Assembly: GCA_000621185.1 (NCBI GenBank)
Contig: JHYZ01000020.1
Span: 1-64,000, forward strand
Reading direction: 5' to 3'
From: Franconibacter pulveris DSM 19144
GTDB taxonomy: Bacteria; Pseudomonadota; Gammaproteobacteria; Enterobacterales; Enterobacteriaceae
Length of the DNA: 64,000 nucleotides
The notes under the pieces are model-generated. The model saw only the letters and a list, made by a program, of their open reading frames with translations, was not told where the DNA came from and searched no databases. How positions within the stretch are numbered: position 1 is the first letter of the stretch; each line of letters starts with the position of its first letter. The position numbers were made by a program, and so were the translations under genes. Shown here in pieces: positions 17,016 to 25,865 of the stretch.

Positions 17016-17353
17016 CTTTAAGCGAAAAACAGCAGTTATTTACCGTCATGGTGGCCAATCTGATCCACTGGGCAGAAGAAAAGGGCTATCGCCTGACGTT
17101 TGGCGAAGCGTACCGCACGCCGGAGCAGGCCGCGCTTAACGCAAAAAAGGGCAGCGGCATTTCCAACAGCCTGCACACGAAGCGCCTTGCTGTGGATTTT
17201 AACCTGTTCATTAATGGCGAATACGCCAGGCGTTCAGAAGATTACCTGCCGCTGGGTGAATACTGGGAATCGCTGGGCGGCAGCTGGGGCGGGCGCTTTA
17301 AAACCAATCCGGACGGCAACCATTTCAGTCTTGAGCATGAAGGGGTTCGCTGA
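17012..17353 (+). CDS. Endolysin, M15 family L-Ala-D-Glu-type peptidase
   Basis: Protein of 113 residues. It carries the zinc ligands of the M15 family: H55 and D62 in SLHTKRLAVDFN and H104 in DGNHFSLEH. An EAYRTPEQA segment lies before them. These enzymes cut the peptide part of peptidoglycan, unlike the transglycosylase or lysozyme of P2. No signal peptide or anchor is seen, so it needs the holin to reach the wall. Confidence 0.88.
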   Translation: MTLSEKQQLFTVMVANLIHWAEEKGYRLTFGEAYRTPEQAALNAKKGSGISNSLHTKRLAVDFNLFINGEYARRSEDYLPLGEYWESLGGSWGGRFKTNPDGNHFSLEHEGVR

Positions 17354-17685
17354 TGGACCGGGCCGCGCTGGCGGTGATTGTTGCCCTGGTGCTGGCGTTC
17401 GCCGGGGGATGGAAGGCCGCAGGCTGGCAGCGTGACAGCCTCGACCTGACCATTCAGCGCACGGCAGCGGCCACCGGCAGGCAGTTGCAGGACGTGGCCA
17501 GCAATTCAGGCCGGGCGCTGGAAGAAAAACTGGAGGCTTTACGCAATGCGCCACCGCGTGAAATCCGCACGGAGCTGGTTAAGCCGGTATTTACCAATCG
17601 CTGTCTGTCTGACGAGTTTGTCAGCATGTACAACGACGCCGCCGCCAGTGCCGAACGTGCGTTATCAGGAAAACCTGAAAACTAA
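17353..17685 (+). CDS. Rz-like inner-membrane spanin (LysB-like)
   Basis: Protein of 110 residues with an N-terminal membrane anchor (about 6-20) and a helical periplasmic part (QLQDVASNSGRALEEKLEAL). It has the layout of an i-spanin. A lipoprotein gene overlaps it in the +1 frame, the usual Rz/Rz1 arrangement. It overlaps the endolysin stop by one base. Confidence 0.8.
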   Translation: MDRAALAVIVALVLAFAGGWKAAGWQRDSLDLTIQRTAAATGRQLQDVASNSGRALEEKLEALRNAPPREIRTELVKPVFTNRCLSDEFVSMYNDAAASAERALSGKPEN

Positions 17686-17845
17686 ATGCAGCACGCAGCT
17701 GCCGCGCCTGACCGGAACAACAGGCAAAGACGCGGCGGAATTAATAACGCTTTATCTTGAGCTGTACGGGCAGTGTGCCGCACGCCATAACCAGCTTGTT
17801 GACGAAATTAATCAAAGAGAGAATTTATTAAATGGAACAAATTAA
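17546..17845 (+). CDS. Rz1-like outer-membrane spanin lipoprotein
   Basis: Ninety-nine residues, starting inside the Rz-like gene in another frame with GGAG upstream. The signal peptide ends in lipobox LSAC, with the lipidated cysteine at about residue 28. It is followed by TTTPPPVP, a proline-rich segment typical of Rz1. It should join with the inner-membrane spanin to fuse the membranes at lysis. It overlaps the next gene by 14 bases. Confidence 0.82.
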   Translation: MRHRVKSARSWLSRYLPIAVCLTSLSACTTTPPPVPNVRYQENLKTKCSTQLPRLTGTTGKDAAELITLYLELYGQCAARHNQLVDEINQRENLLNGTN

Positions 17846-18089
17846 ACTTGTTGTTTCCGGTACTGAAATCATTTTTGAGCCGAACCAGACCGCCTATAAC
17901 AAATTAATTAATGAAATGGCGATGGATAATAAAGTTGCGCCTGCGAATAACTATCTTAATCGCATTGTGGCGGCGGAAAGCAAAGAAGCGCTGGCGGAAA
18001 TTATCAAGCGTCCGGGCGCGGCGTTACAACTGGTTGGCAAGATTAATGAAATCTACGCGCCTGAGCTGGAAATTGAAGTAAAAAACTGA
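17832..18089 (+). CDS. Tail assembly chaperone, unshifted product
   Basis: Eighty-five residues with the phage tail assembly chaperone pattern (KLVVSGTEIIFEPNQTAYN, NNYLNRIVAAESKEAL, PGAALQLVGKIN). It stands just upstream of the tape-measure gene, the classic place for a G/GT or E/E+E' cassette. It ends at a TGA directly after a slippery heptamer (18080-18086). Confidence 0.85.
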   Translation: MEQIKLVVSGTEIIFEPNQTAYNKLINEMAMDNKVAPANNYLNRIVAAESKEALAEIIKRPGAALQLVGKINEIYAPELEIEVKN

Positions 18090-18280
18090 CAAAGCGAGTC
18101 CAGGCGATTGAACAAAATGGACTCGACCAGTATTTAATTTTACGCCGTCATTATCTGCCGTCCGGGCAGGATAATATTGATGATATCGCCGCCGCCATCT
18201 GGCTGGATAACCGCTACTGGGAAAATATGTCCGTGGCGGTTGCCAGTGGTATTGGCACAGCTTTTAAAGGCGCTGAATGA
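17832..18280 (+). CDS. Tail assembly chaperone, -1 frameshift fusion product
   Basis: A -1 slip on A-AAA-AAC (18080-18086) avoids the TGA at 18087 and continues in frame to TGA 18278-18280. It adds 64 residues (start LTKRVQAIEQNGLDQYL, end GIGTAFKGAE), for about 149 in total. The extension has no start codon of its own near its beginning and fills the gap exactly to the tape-measure gene, overlapping it by 4 bases. In P2 and lambda the shifted and unshifted chaperones coat the tape measure during tail assembly. The frameshift signal is seen in the sequence; its efficiency is unknown. Confidence 0.85.
18080..18125 (+). promoter_or_regulatory. Programmed -1 frameshift signal
   Basis: The slippery heptamer A-AAA-AAC at 18080-18086 is followed, after an 8-nt spacer, by a perfect 8-bp stem. 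CGAGTCCA (18095-18102) pairs with TGGACTCG (18118-18125) around a 15-nt loop. Heptamer, spacing and stem are all as expected for bacterial -1 frameshifting. Confidence 0.88.
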
Positions 18281-20247
18281 AACAGCTGGATTTTACATTA
18301 AGCCTTATCGACAAATTAACGCGCCCGTTAAAACAGGCGCAAAATTCTGTTACGGGCTTTGCGGATAAATCAAAAGAGGCGTTTAAGCGTATCGGCGTCG
18401 GCGGGCTGGCCATGTGGGGCGTGGCGGAAACGGTAAAAGGGGCGCTCGGCCCCGCTATCGAAATGTACGACGCCCTTAATGAGGCATCGGCGCGGGGCGT
18501 GGACAGTAGCGCGCTTAAAACCGTGCAGCGCGACGCGATGCGCTTTTCCATGACCTACGGCGCCAGCGCGGTGGATTTTGTGAACTCCACGGCGGAAATC
18601 AGCGGCGCAATTGACGGGCTGACCAGCGCAGAGCTGCCGAAGGTAACGAACATCGCCAATACGCTGGCGTTTGCCCTTAAAGCGACGTCTGCCGATACGG
18701 CGGAATTTATGGGGCAGATGTTTGCCAACTTCCGCAGCGACGCGGAACGACTGGGCAAGGTGCAGTTTGCCGAGCAGCTGGCCGGGAAAATGGCCTACAT
18801 GCGCCAGGCGTTCGGCGTCGAAATGGGGGCCATCAAAGACCTGATGGAAGGCGCGCGCGGCGTCGGCACAAACTTCAATATCGGGATTGATGAGCAGCTG
18901 GCCGTGCTGGGTCAGTTGAACCGCACGCTGGGCAGTGAAGCCAGCAGCGCCTATGAAGGCTTTATGACCGGCGCAATTGAAGGCGCGAAAAAACTGGGCC
19001 TGTCCTTCCAGGACGCCAGCGGCCACATTCTCTCGATGCCGGAAATGCTCACGAAATTACAGGGCAAATACGGCAAGAGCCTGGAAGGAAACCTCAAAGC
19101 GCAGGCGGAGCTTGATGAGGCTTTCGGGGACAGTTCGGCAGTGGTTAAGCAGCTTTACGGCAACGTGGCGCTGTTGCAGCGCAATATTACCGAACTGGGC
19201 GGCGCTGACGGGCTTAAACGTACTCAGGAAATGGCTGCGAAGATGGTTAAGCCGTGGGATCGCTTTGTGCAAATCCTTAAGGCCGTCCAGACCGTGATCG
19301 GGCTTACGCTTGTGCCGGTGCTGTATCCGTTCCTTAACCGCCTGGCGGATATGGGGCAGACCTTTGCGCGCTGGATGCAGATTTTCCCGAACATTGCGCG
19401 GGTGGTGGGCTATGTCGCGCTTGCGGTGCTGGGGTTCGCGGCGGTGGGCGCGGCGGCAAATATCGTGCTGGGTGTGTCGTCCATCATGCTGACGGGCTTA
19501 AAGGCGCTATGGTATGCGGTCATGCTGCCGGTGCGCCTGTTCACCGCTGCGGTGTGGCTTGCCAGAACGGGGGTTGCCGCCTGGAACCTGATGCTTGTTG
19601 CGCTGCGCGGCACACTGCTGGCCGTGCGCATGGCGGCGATCACTGCCGGGGTGGGCATCAACCTGATGAGCTGGCCGGTGCTGCTGATTATCGGCGCGAT
19701 TGGGCTGCTGGTTGCCGGGTGCTGGATGCTGGTTAAACACTGGGATGCTATCAGGGCGGCCGTAATGAATACCGCAGCGTTTCAGGTGGTTGCCGGTGCG
19801 GTGAAATGGGTGGCGGGTATTTTCGCTACAGCATGGCAGCGTATTACTGTGGGCTGGGAGAATTTCACGTCGCTGTTTAAAAACTTCTCCGCGAAAGACG
19901 CGCTGGCCGGAATGGCAGGCGGCATTGTGACTCTGTTTGACGGCATCTGGACAAAAATTAAAGGCAGTTTTCTGAACTCCTGGAACTGGATTGTCGGCAA
20001 GCTGAATAAACTTCCCGGTATCAATATTTCCCTTGCGGGTGAGGGCGGCGGTTCGCCTGTCACAGGGAATACGCTGTCAACGGGCGGGCAGGTAAAAAAT
20101 ATTGATAAAGGCGGGATCGCTAAAACGATTAACAGCAACGCAAAAACAGTAACGGATAACAGCAAAAAAATCGGCACGGTAAACATTTACCCGAAAGAAA
20201 CATTATCGCCGGGGCAATTAATGGAATGGCAGGAGCTTAACGCGTGA
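18277..20247 (+). CDS. Tail tape measure protein
   Basis: Protein of 656 residues. The N-terminal 340 residues fit the TP901-type tape-measure domain (FTLSLIDKLTRPLKQAQNS, GFADKSKEAFKRIGVGG). Several hydrophobic segments follow (about 375-490), then a Gly/Ser/Asn-rich C-terminus. It sets tail length and may help DNA ejection through the inner membrane. Position after the chaperone pair is standard. Confidence 0.92.
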   Translation: MKQLDFTLSLIDKLTRPLKQAQNSVTGFADKSKEAFKRIGVGGLAMWGVAETVKGALGPAIEMYDALNEASARGVDSSALKTVQRDAMRFSMTYGASAVDFVNSTAEISGAIDGLTSAELPKVTNIANTLAFALKATSADTAEFMGQMFANFRSDAERLGKVQFAEQLAGKMAYMRQAFGVEMGAIKDLMEGARGVGTNFNIGIDEQLAVLGQLNRTLGSEASSAYEGFMTGAIEGAKKLGLSFQDASGHILSMPEMLTKLQGKYGKSLEGNLKAQAELDEAFGDSSAVVKQLYGNVALLQRNITELGGADGLKRTQEMAAKMVKPWDRFVQILKAVQTVIGLTLVPVLYPFLNRLADMGQTFARWMQIFPNIARVVGYVALAVLGFAAVGAAANIVLGVSSIMLTGLKALWYAVMLPVRLFTAAVWLARTGVAAWNLMLVALRGTLLAVRMAAITAGVGINLMSWPVLLIIGAIGLLVAGCWMLVKHWDAIRAAVMNTAAFQVVAGAVKWVAGIFATAWQRITVGWENFTSLFKNFSAKDALAGMAGGIVTLFDGIWTKIKGSFLNSWNWIVGKLNKLPGINISLAGEGGGSPVTGNTLSTGGQVKNIDKGGIAKTINSNAKTVTDNSKKIGTVNIYPKETLSPGQLMEWQELNA

Positions 20248-20573
20248 GTGAGCCTTTATATATTGATTTATTAATTGAAGGGCGCAATTTTACCCTTAAT
20301 TCCGGTAATGAACCGGTACTGTGTAATAACAGCCAAAGCATCGGGCAGGATATTGTTCATTCCATTCTTGAAAGTGGGCTGGCAACGGAATTAATAGCGG
20401 AGCGCAGCCCCACATTGCGCGCCGATATTTTAACGCAGCTGGAATTACTGATTGAAGGCGATGAACGTATCGAACCCGGCACGGTGCTGATAAACGAAGA
20501 AAGCAATTCGCGTCTGTGGATCACGGCCAGTACGTGGGATTTTGGGGCGGTATCGGTGAGGGCTGATTTATGA
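20244..20573 (+). CDS. DUF2590-type tail/baseplate protein
   Basis: Protein of 109 residues with the pattern of HP1-group DUF2590 proteins (LYIDLLIEGRNFTLNSGNEP, an EPGTVLI segment and a C-terminal GAVSVRADL). By position, between tape measure and gpJ-like protein, it probably fills the role of the small baseplate wedge protein W of P2. It overlaps both neighbours by 4 bases. Confidence 0.75.
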   Translation: MSEPLYIDLLIEGRNFTLNSGNEPVLCNNSQSIGQDIVHSILESGLATELIAERSPTLRADILTQLELLIEGDERIEPGTVLINEESNSRLWITASTWDFGAVSVRADL

Positions 20574-21754
20574 CAGAGAAGCCGCAGGTTGATTTTGAAG
20601 AGGTGGTGAAAGCCAGCGGTATGCCGACCACAAAAGAGGCATTACGCGAGCGCTTTAATACCATCGTGCAGGATGAGGGGTTAATTACCAACACATCAAG
20701 AATGTCACCGTTCTGGCGGTTAATTACCGCCATCGTCACAACGCCGGTACTGTGGCTTAAGGATGTGCTGGTCGGCACGGTGCTGGCCAATATGTTTGTT
20801 GCCACGGCATCCGGCCAGCTGCTGCGCCTGCTTGCCTGGGCGGTGAACGTCACGGCGAAACCAGCCACGGCGGCGGAGGGTGTGATCCGCTTCTTCAAGA
20901 CTGACGCCGGGGCGGTGGTCACGGTGAAAGCGGGAACGCTTATCCAGACGGAACGGATTAACGGCACGGTGTACGAGCTGGCCACCACGGCAGATTTTAC
21001 CATCACCGGCGACACGGCCAGCGCGCTGATCCCGGTGAAGGCTACCGCCACCGGTGGCGCATACAACCTCGCGCCGGGCTATTACCGCATTTTACCCGCC
21101 GCCGTGGCAGGTATCAGTCATGTGGCCAACGAAGCCGACTGGCTGACCGCGCCGGGCGCAGATGAGGAAAGCGACGACGAGTTACGCGAGCGCTGCCGCA
21201 ACCAGTTTAACCTGGTGGGGAGTTATCACACCGATGCGGTTTACCGCTCCATGATTGCAGGCGTGGCCGGACTCAGTATCGACCGCATTTTCTTTGAGCA
21301 TGAGGCGCCACGCGGGCCGGGGACAGCAAACGCGTATTTGCTGCTTGATACGGGTGTCACGTCTGAGCCGTTTATTCAGGCGGTGAATGATTACATCACC
21401 ACGCAGGGCCACCACGGCCACGGCGATGATATGCAGTGTTTTGCCATGCCGGAAACCCGCCACAGCCTGGACGTAACGGTCTATGTCACGAGTCTGGCCA
21501 ACCTGACCGACGACGAGCAAAACGCGCTGCGCACCGGGGCCGAAAACCTGATCCGCTGTGCGTTTCGTGAAAACAACGATTTTGACGTGAAGAAAACATG
21601 GCCTTTTTCGCGCTTCTCTTTTTCCAATCTGGGGCGCGAGCTGCACCGGCAGTTTGCCGCGATTGATTCGCTGGCCTTTTCGCTGACCGATATTGTCAGC
21701 GGGCTGAACGTGCCACGACTGGAAAGTTTAACCGTGAGCCTCGCCAATGCCTGA
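20570..21754 (+). CDS. Baseplate wedge protein, gpJ-like
   Basis: Protein of 394 residues of the baseplate J family. Typical segments are FKTDAGAVVTVKAGTLIQTE, a middle beta-rich domain with PVKATATGGAYNLAPG, and LRERCRNQFNLVGSYHTDAVY. It forms the baseplate wedge around the tail tip. It overlaps the gpI-like gene by 8 bases. Confidence 0.92.
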   Translation: MTEKPQVDFEEVVKASGMPTTKEALRERFNTIVQDEGLITNTSRMSPFWRLITAIVTTPVLWLKDVLVGTVLANMFVATASGQLLRLLAWAVNVTAKPATAAEGVIRFFKTDAGAVVTVKAGTLIQTERINGTVYELATTADFTITGDTASALIPVKATATGGAYNLAPGYYRILPAAVAGISHVANEADWLTAPGADEESDDELRERCRNQFNLVGSYHTDAVYRSMIAGVAGLSIDRIFFEHEAPRGPGTANAYLLLDTGVTSEPFIQAVNDYITTQGHHGHGDDMQCFAMPETRHSLDVTVYVTSLANLTDDEQNALRTGAENLIRCAFRENNDFDVKKTWPFSRFSFSNLGRELHRQFAAIDSLAFSLTDIVSGLNVPRLESLTVSLANA

Positions 21755-22331
21755 TTTTATGAAAAAGCTGGCCGGGTTAACCCTGCCTTTCTGGATGAGT
21801 GAGGGCGAGCCGGGGACGCTGCTGCGCGCCGCCCGTAAATTCTGGTCGCAGGTGTACGGCTGGGTAACGTGGCCGGTGAGCCAGTTTGATCCGCTGACCT
21901 GCTCCGAAGCGCTGTTAAACCTGCTGGCGTATGACCGCGACGTGACGCGCTTTAACGGTGAGCCGCTGGCGCTTTTTCGCAGGCGTGTGGCGTATGCGTT
22001 TATCAATGCGCGTGATGCCGGTTCGGTGGCGGGTTTTATCAGCATCTTTGAACGGCTGGGCATTGGTTACGTGGAATTACTGGAGCGCCAGCCCGGCATT
22101 GACTGGGACGTTATCACCGTCCGGGTGACAGATGGCCAGCTGGCAGACAACCCGGAACTGATGTTGCAGATCATCCGCCAGTACGGGCGAACCTGCCGCC
22201 GCTATCAGTTTGAAGTCATGACCACACAAAAATTTATTATCCGTGCGGGCTGGGATCAGGGCGAATACGTCTGTTATCCCGCAAGCCTGCCGGTTGAGCA
22301 GCCCGCCGCCACGTTCGGCGCAAGACTGTAA
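21747..22331 (+). CDS. Baseplate/tail protein, gpI-like
   Basis: Protein of 194 residues. N-terminal PDFMKKLAGLTLPFWM, a LLNLLAYDRDVTRFNGEP segment and an RRVAYAFINARDAGSVAGF segment fit the P2 tail protein I family. It connects the baseplate to the tail fibres. It is followed 9 bases later by the fibre gene. Confidence 0.82.
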   Translation: MPDFMKKLAGLTLPFWMSEGEPGTLLRAARKFWSQVYGWVTWPVSQFDPLTCSEALLNLLAYDRDVTRFNGEPLALFRRRVAYAFINARDAGSVAGFISIFERLGIGYVELLERQPGIDWDVITVRVTDGQLADNPELMLQIIRQYGRTCRRYQFEVMTTQKFIIRAGWDQGEYVCYPASLPVEQPAATFGARL

Positions 22332-22340
22332 GAGGAACTT

Positions 22341-24098
22341 ATGTCACAAACGGCTATTACATACGCTTTTGAGCAATGGAAGGCACAGCAGGCCGCGACG
22401 GGCGCTGATGTTGTGCTGGATGAATTTGTGTTTGCCAACGTGCCGGGGCTGAATACGTCCGCGCCGGTAGACCGGGCGGAAACGCTGCCGGATACGTCAA
22501 TGATTGTTCACCGCCAGGCGGTGACGAAAACCGGGCTGGTTAATGAAAACGCCGTGGTGTATTCGGTGGTACTGGGCGCCACTACCGGCGATTTTTCCTT
22601 TAACTGGATCGGGCTTGTTAACCGCGATTCCGGCACGCTGGCAATGATTGTTCATGCGCCGGTACAGCAGAAAATCAAAACGGCAGCGGGCCAGCAGGGC
22701 AACGTGCTTACCCGTTCTTTCCTGATGGAATACAACGGCGCAGCTAACGAGACGGCCATTAATACGCCTGCGGATACGTGGCAGATTGATTTCACGGCGC
22801 GCCTTGACGGTGCCGACGAGCGCACCCGCGTGGAAAATATCGACCTTTACGGGCCTGCCGCGTTTTTTGGTAACGGCTATCTGGTCACGAAAACCGGCGC
22901 GCAGTATTCCGTTTCGCCGGGAGTGGGCTACGTGGCCGGGCTGCGTTCAGAGCTGCCGCAAAAGCTGGATATCACTGTCACGACAAAGCCGGTCAGCGTC
23001 TGGCTTGATGTGGCGTGGCGCGGTTCGCTTACCAGCGTCTGGGGCGTGGAAAGTAAAGTCACCGTGGCGGAGACGCACGCGAACTACGAGCAGAACGGCG
23101 TTAAACATTATGTTTTTGCCGTGGCCCGGATTGAGGCGGACGGCACAGTCACCGACCTGCGCCCGAAAGGTAGCCTGTTTCTGGAAAAATCAAAAAATCT
23201 GGCTGATGTGCAGGACGTCAGCAAGGCGAGGGAAAGCCTGAAACTCAAGGGCGCGGCGCTGCTGGATGTGGGTTCAGAGGCGAATACCGTGGCGGCGGGT
23301 AATGATTCGCGTATTGTCGGCGCGGTGCAGCGTAAAGGCGATGAAATGACGGGGGAACTTAAAACCACGTCGGCTAACGCGTATCGCATGAAACAGGGCG
23401 GTATTGGCTGTTTCTGGCGGTTCGATGGCGCAACCAGCTATTTGCTTTTCACCAATAAAGACGATGCGGACGGCAATTATAACAATCTGCGCCCTTTTAG
23501 CGTCAATGCCTCAACAGGGAATGTGAGCTTTGGTCATGATGTTGTGGTTCAGGGAGGCTTTTCTGCAAATGGGGTGCAGTCAACGACAGATATTTTTCTG
23601 GCCAGCGATAAGCGCCAGCACATTGTATTTAAAAATATCGACGGCACAGCCCGCGCTTACATCTATAAAGACCGCAACTCTGATTTGCGTATTAATAATG
23701 GCGTAGAGGGCGGCGGCGATTTTACTATCCGCCGTGATGGCTATATCGCATGGGGGCCGAATGGGGCTATGGCCGCGCCGGACGGAAATATTTCCGGCAC
23801 TGTCTGGGGTGGCTGGCTTTCCAACTGGCTGAACAACAATTTTGCCGCCATTAATAACAACATAAATACACGTGCGGTTGCATCATGGGTGCAACAATAC
23901 TTTGTCAGTGATGTGGCGCTCGGGGCAGAGGGTTCTTTCATTATCGCAAGAAACGCATGGCAGCGCGTACCGGGTGGCTGCGTGCTTACTGGCTATAACG
24001 CGGAAGGGGATGAACCCGTTAACGACACGCTTTTTTATCGACCGGTTCAGAAATATTACCCGGCTATTGGCTGGATGACTGTAGGGCATACCGCATAA
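22341..24098 (+). CDS. Tail fibre protein, gpH-like
   Basis: Protein of 585 residues. The N-terminal 150 residues match the P2-type phage tail-collar fibre domain ([39 protein letters not shown]). A beta-structured shaft follows, and the C-terminus is likely the receptor-binding part ([18 protein letters not shown]). It determines host range. It overlaps the assembly gene by one base. Confidence 0.9.
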   Translation: MSQTAITYAFEQWKAQQAATGADVVLDEFVFANVPGLNTSAPVDRAETLPDTSMIVHRQAVTKTGLVNENAVVYSVVLGATTGDFSFNWIGLVNRDSGTLAMIVHAPVQQKIKTAAGQQGNVLTRSFLMEYNGAANETAINTPADTWQIDFTARLDGADERTRVENIDLYGPAAFFGNGYLVTKTGAQYSVSPGVGYVAGLRSELPQKLDITVTTKPVSVWLDVAWRGSLTSVWGVESKVTVAETHANYEQNGVKHYVFAVARIEADGTVTDLRPKGSLFLEKSKNLADVQDVSKARESLKLKGAALLDVGSEANTVAAGNDSRIVGAVQRKGDEMTGELKTTSANAYRMKQGGIGCFWRFDGATSYLLFTNKDDADGNYNNLRPFSVNASTGNVSFGHDVVVQGGFSANGVQSTTDIFLASDKRQHIVFKNIDGTARAYIYKDRNSDLRINNGVEGGGDFTIRRDGYIAWGPNGAMAAPDGNISGTVWGGWLSNWLNNNFAAINNNINTRAVASWVQQYFVSDVALGAEGSFIIARNAWQRVPGGCVLTGYNAEGDEPVNDTLFYRPVQKYYPAIGWMTVGHTA

Positions 24099-24628
24099 TG
24101 TTGACATTAAATAAACTAACGCAATATACGCCGGAATATCTGGACATGATGATCCCGGCCCTTTATCTGCAAACTGAAGATGGTCTGGACTGGTATTATC
24201 ATTTAACCCGCTTTCAGGCTGACACAATCAAAATCTGTTTTGATGATAACGGCGTTATCCGCTCGTTTCATGCTGATGCCTCGCGCCTGTTTCCGTCCGG
24301 TCTTTCCGTGACGGAAATTAAATCCGCAGATGTGCCGGACGGTCTGAATATATACGGGGAATGGATGTGGGACGGAGAAAAAATCATTCCCCGCGAGTTT
24401 ACGGCACAGGAAATTATTGCCCAGGCCGAAAGTAAACGCAGCGAACTGCTGGCAATGGCGGCGGGTAAAATCGCCCCGTTGCAGGATGCGGATGATTTGG
24501 GTGTTGCCACTGATGAGGAAAAGGCGCAGCTGCTGGCGTGGAAAACCTACCGCGTGCGCCTGAATCGGCTGGTCTTTTCCGGCGTGGAAGATATTGCGTG
24601 GCCGGAGGTGCCGGAAAATGTGGCGTGA
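24098..24628 (+). CDS. Tail fibre assembly protein
   Basis: Protein of 176 residues of the Caudovirales tail fibre assembly family. The C-terminal half has the family pattern ([42 protein letters not shown]). It is a chaperone for the fibre encoded just upstream. It overlaps the next gene by 11 bases. Confidence 0.9.
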   Translation: MLTLNKLTQYTPEYLDMMIPALYLQTEDGLDWYYHLTRFQADTIKICFDDNGVIRSFHADASRLFPSGLSVTEIKSADVPDGLNIYGEWMWDGEKIIPREFTAQEIIAQAESKRSELLAMAAGKIAPLQDADDLGVATDEEKAQLLAWKTYRVRLNRLVFSGVEDIAWPEVPENVA

Positions 24629-25343
24629 AGCCAGGCTGGCTTTTTCTGATGCGTTTTCATCACTCAGCTGCGCCATCGTTCCGGCCCATCCGTGGCTTTA
24701 CGGGGTGGGCCAGCAGACCGATAACGGCGCGTACTTAAGCCCGGCCAATGCCGTGGCGTATCTGGCCGGGAAGCTGGCCAGCGCGGCGGGCGTGCGTGAT
24801 GTGGTGGTTATGCTAGTGACCGGGCAGACGCAGGCTGATTTTATTACCCGTCTTGACGCGCTGACGCAGGTTTTTCCCGCGCCTGCGTTCACCCAGGTGA
24901 GCCGCCTTGCCCGTTCGGCGGCGGAGCTGGCCACGGTCAGAATGCAGCTGCCGGCGCGAGGTGAAAACGGCCTGCCGGCAGCGCTGCCGCTTTCCGTTCC
25001 GACAAGCCGCGCCGTGATGAATGCCAGAGCAGTGGCCAGCGCCCAACAGGCGGCCAGCGCCGGGATCGATATGGGCGGCATTAAAAGCGCGCTGGCCGGG
25101 TTCACAGCACAGCGCGCCAGCCTGCTTTCTGAGGTGGCGGACGGGCTTACCCAGCTGGCCGGGAAAAGCGCCCGCGCCTGGGTGTTCACGGCGAAGGGGG
25201 ATGCGGCAACGCTCACGCGGGCGCTGATGCAGGGCATCCCGGAGCTGTCCGCCGTACACAGCGCGGCCATTATGCTGGCCGGTGATAATCTCGACGGAAT
25301 TAAAGGAATGATCCATGAGTTCGACAATAACGCTGGCGCTTAA
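24618..25343 (+). CDS. HP1-group tail-region protein of unknown function
   Basis: From ATG 24618 the protein has 241 residues. It is alanine-rich, mostly helical, and cysteine-poor, with a [19 protein letters not shown] segment and a C-terminal [18 protein letters not shown]. No enzymatic motif is visible. It overlaps the fibre-assembly gene and the next gene (by 29 bases). The place between fibre genes and the tail spike suggests a baseplate or tail part; the family is not recognised with confidence. Confidence 0.65.
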   Translation: MWREARLAFSDAFSSLSCAIVPAHPWLYGVGQQTDNGAYLSPANAVAYLAGKLASAAGVRDVVVMLVTGQTQADFITRLDALTQVFPAPAFTQVSRLARSAAELATVRMQLPARGENGLPAALPLSVPTSRAVMNARAVASAQQAASAGIDMGGIKSALAGFTAQRASLLSEVADGLTQLAGKSARAWVFTAKGDAATLTRALMQGIPELSAVHSAAIMLAGDNLDGIKGMIHEFDNNAGA

Positions 25344-25863
25344 TGGCGAAGCTATCCCGATGAAAAACATGCGCGTGACGGTAAGCCAGCAGTTTGCTGA
25401 CAAAGACCAGAGCGGGCAGACCAGCGCCACCACAAAAGCCGAGCAGGGCGCCAAAGGCAAAGAACTGCGCGTCAACGGCGAAGTACCGTTTAAACAGATT
25501 GACACGCTGGCGCGCATTTTTGCCCTGGCGAACGCCACCGACGCGGGCGGCAAGCGGCAGGTTTACCGCGTGGCCAATGAGGTGGCCCGCGCCGTGAATC
25601 TGCGTGAGGCCACGTTTACCGGCACGGTGGACGCGCCGCCGCAGGATGGTCGCATGTCCTGGCTGGTTACGTTCACCCTTACCGAACATCTCAGCGTTCA
25701 GGAAAAGCGCGAGGCGCGGGCGACGGCCAGAACGGACAGCAAAACCCAGAAAGCCGGGGCCGGAGGTGGTGCCGGTGGCCAGACGAGCGCCGGAGAGGAT
25801 GCGGAAAAGCTGTCATGGTTTGAAAGCCGGGTTCTGAAACCTGTTAACGATGCGCTGGGGTAA
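25315..25863 (+). CDS. Baseplate complex-type protein
   Basis: Protein of 182 residues. A beta-rich N-terminal domain ([32 protein letters not shown]) is followed by a Gly/Ala linker (KAGAGGGAGG) and a short C-terminal helix (WFESRVLKPVNDAL). It resembles the HP1-group baseplate-complex proteins that precede the hub gene. The hub gene starts 2 bases after its stop. Confidence 0.6.
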   Translation: MSSTITLALNGEAIPMKNMRVTVSQQFADKDQSGQTSATTKAEQGAKGKELRVNGEVPFKQIDTLARIFALANATDAGGKRQVYRVANEVARAVNLREATFTGTVDAPPQDGRMSWLVTFTLTEHLSVQEKREARATARTDSKTQKAGAGGGAGGQTSAGEDAEKLSWFESRVLKPVNDALG

Positions 25864-25865
25864 GA

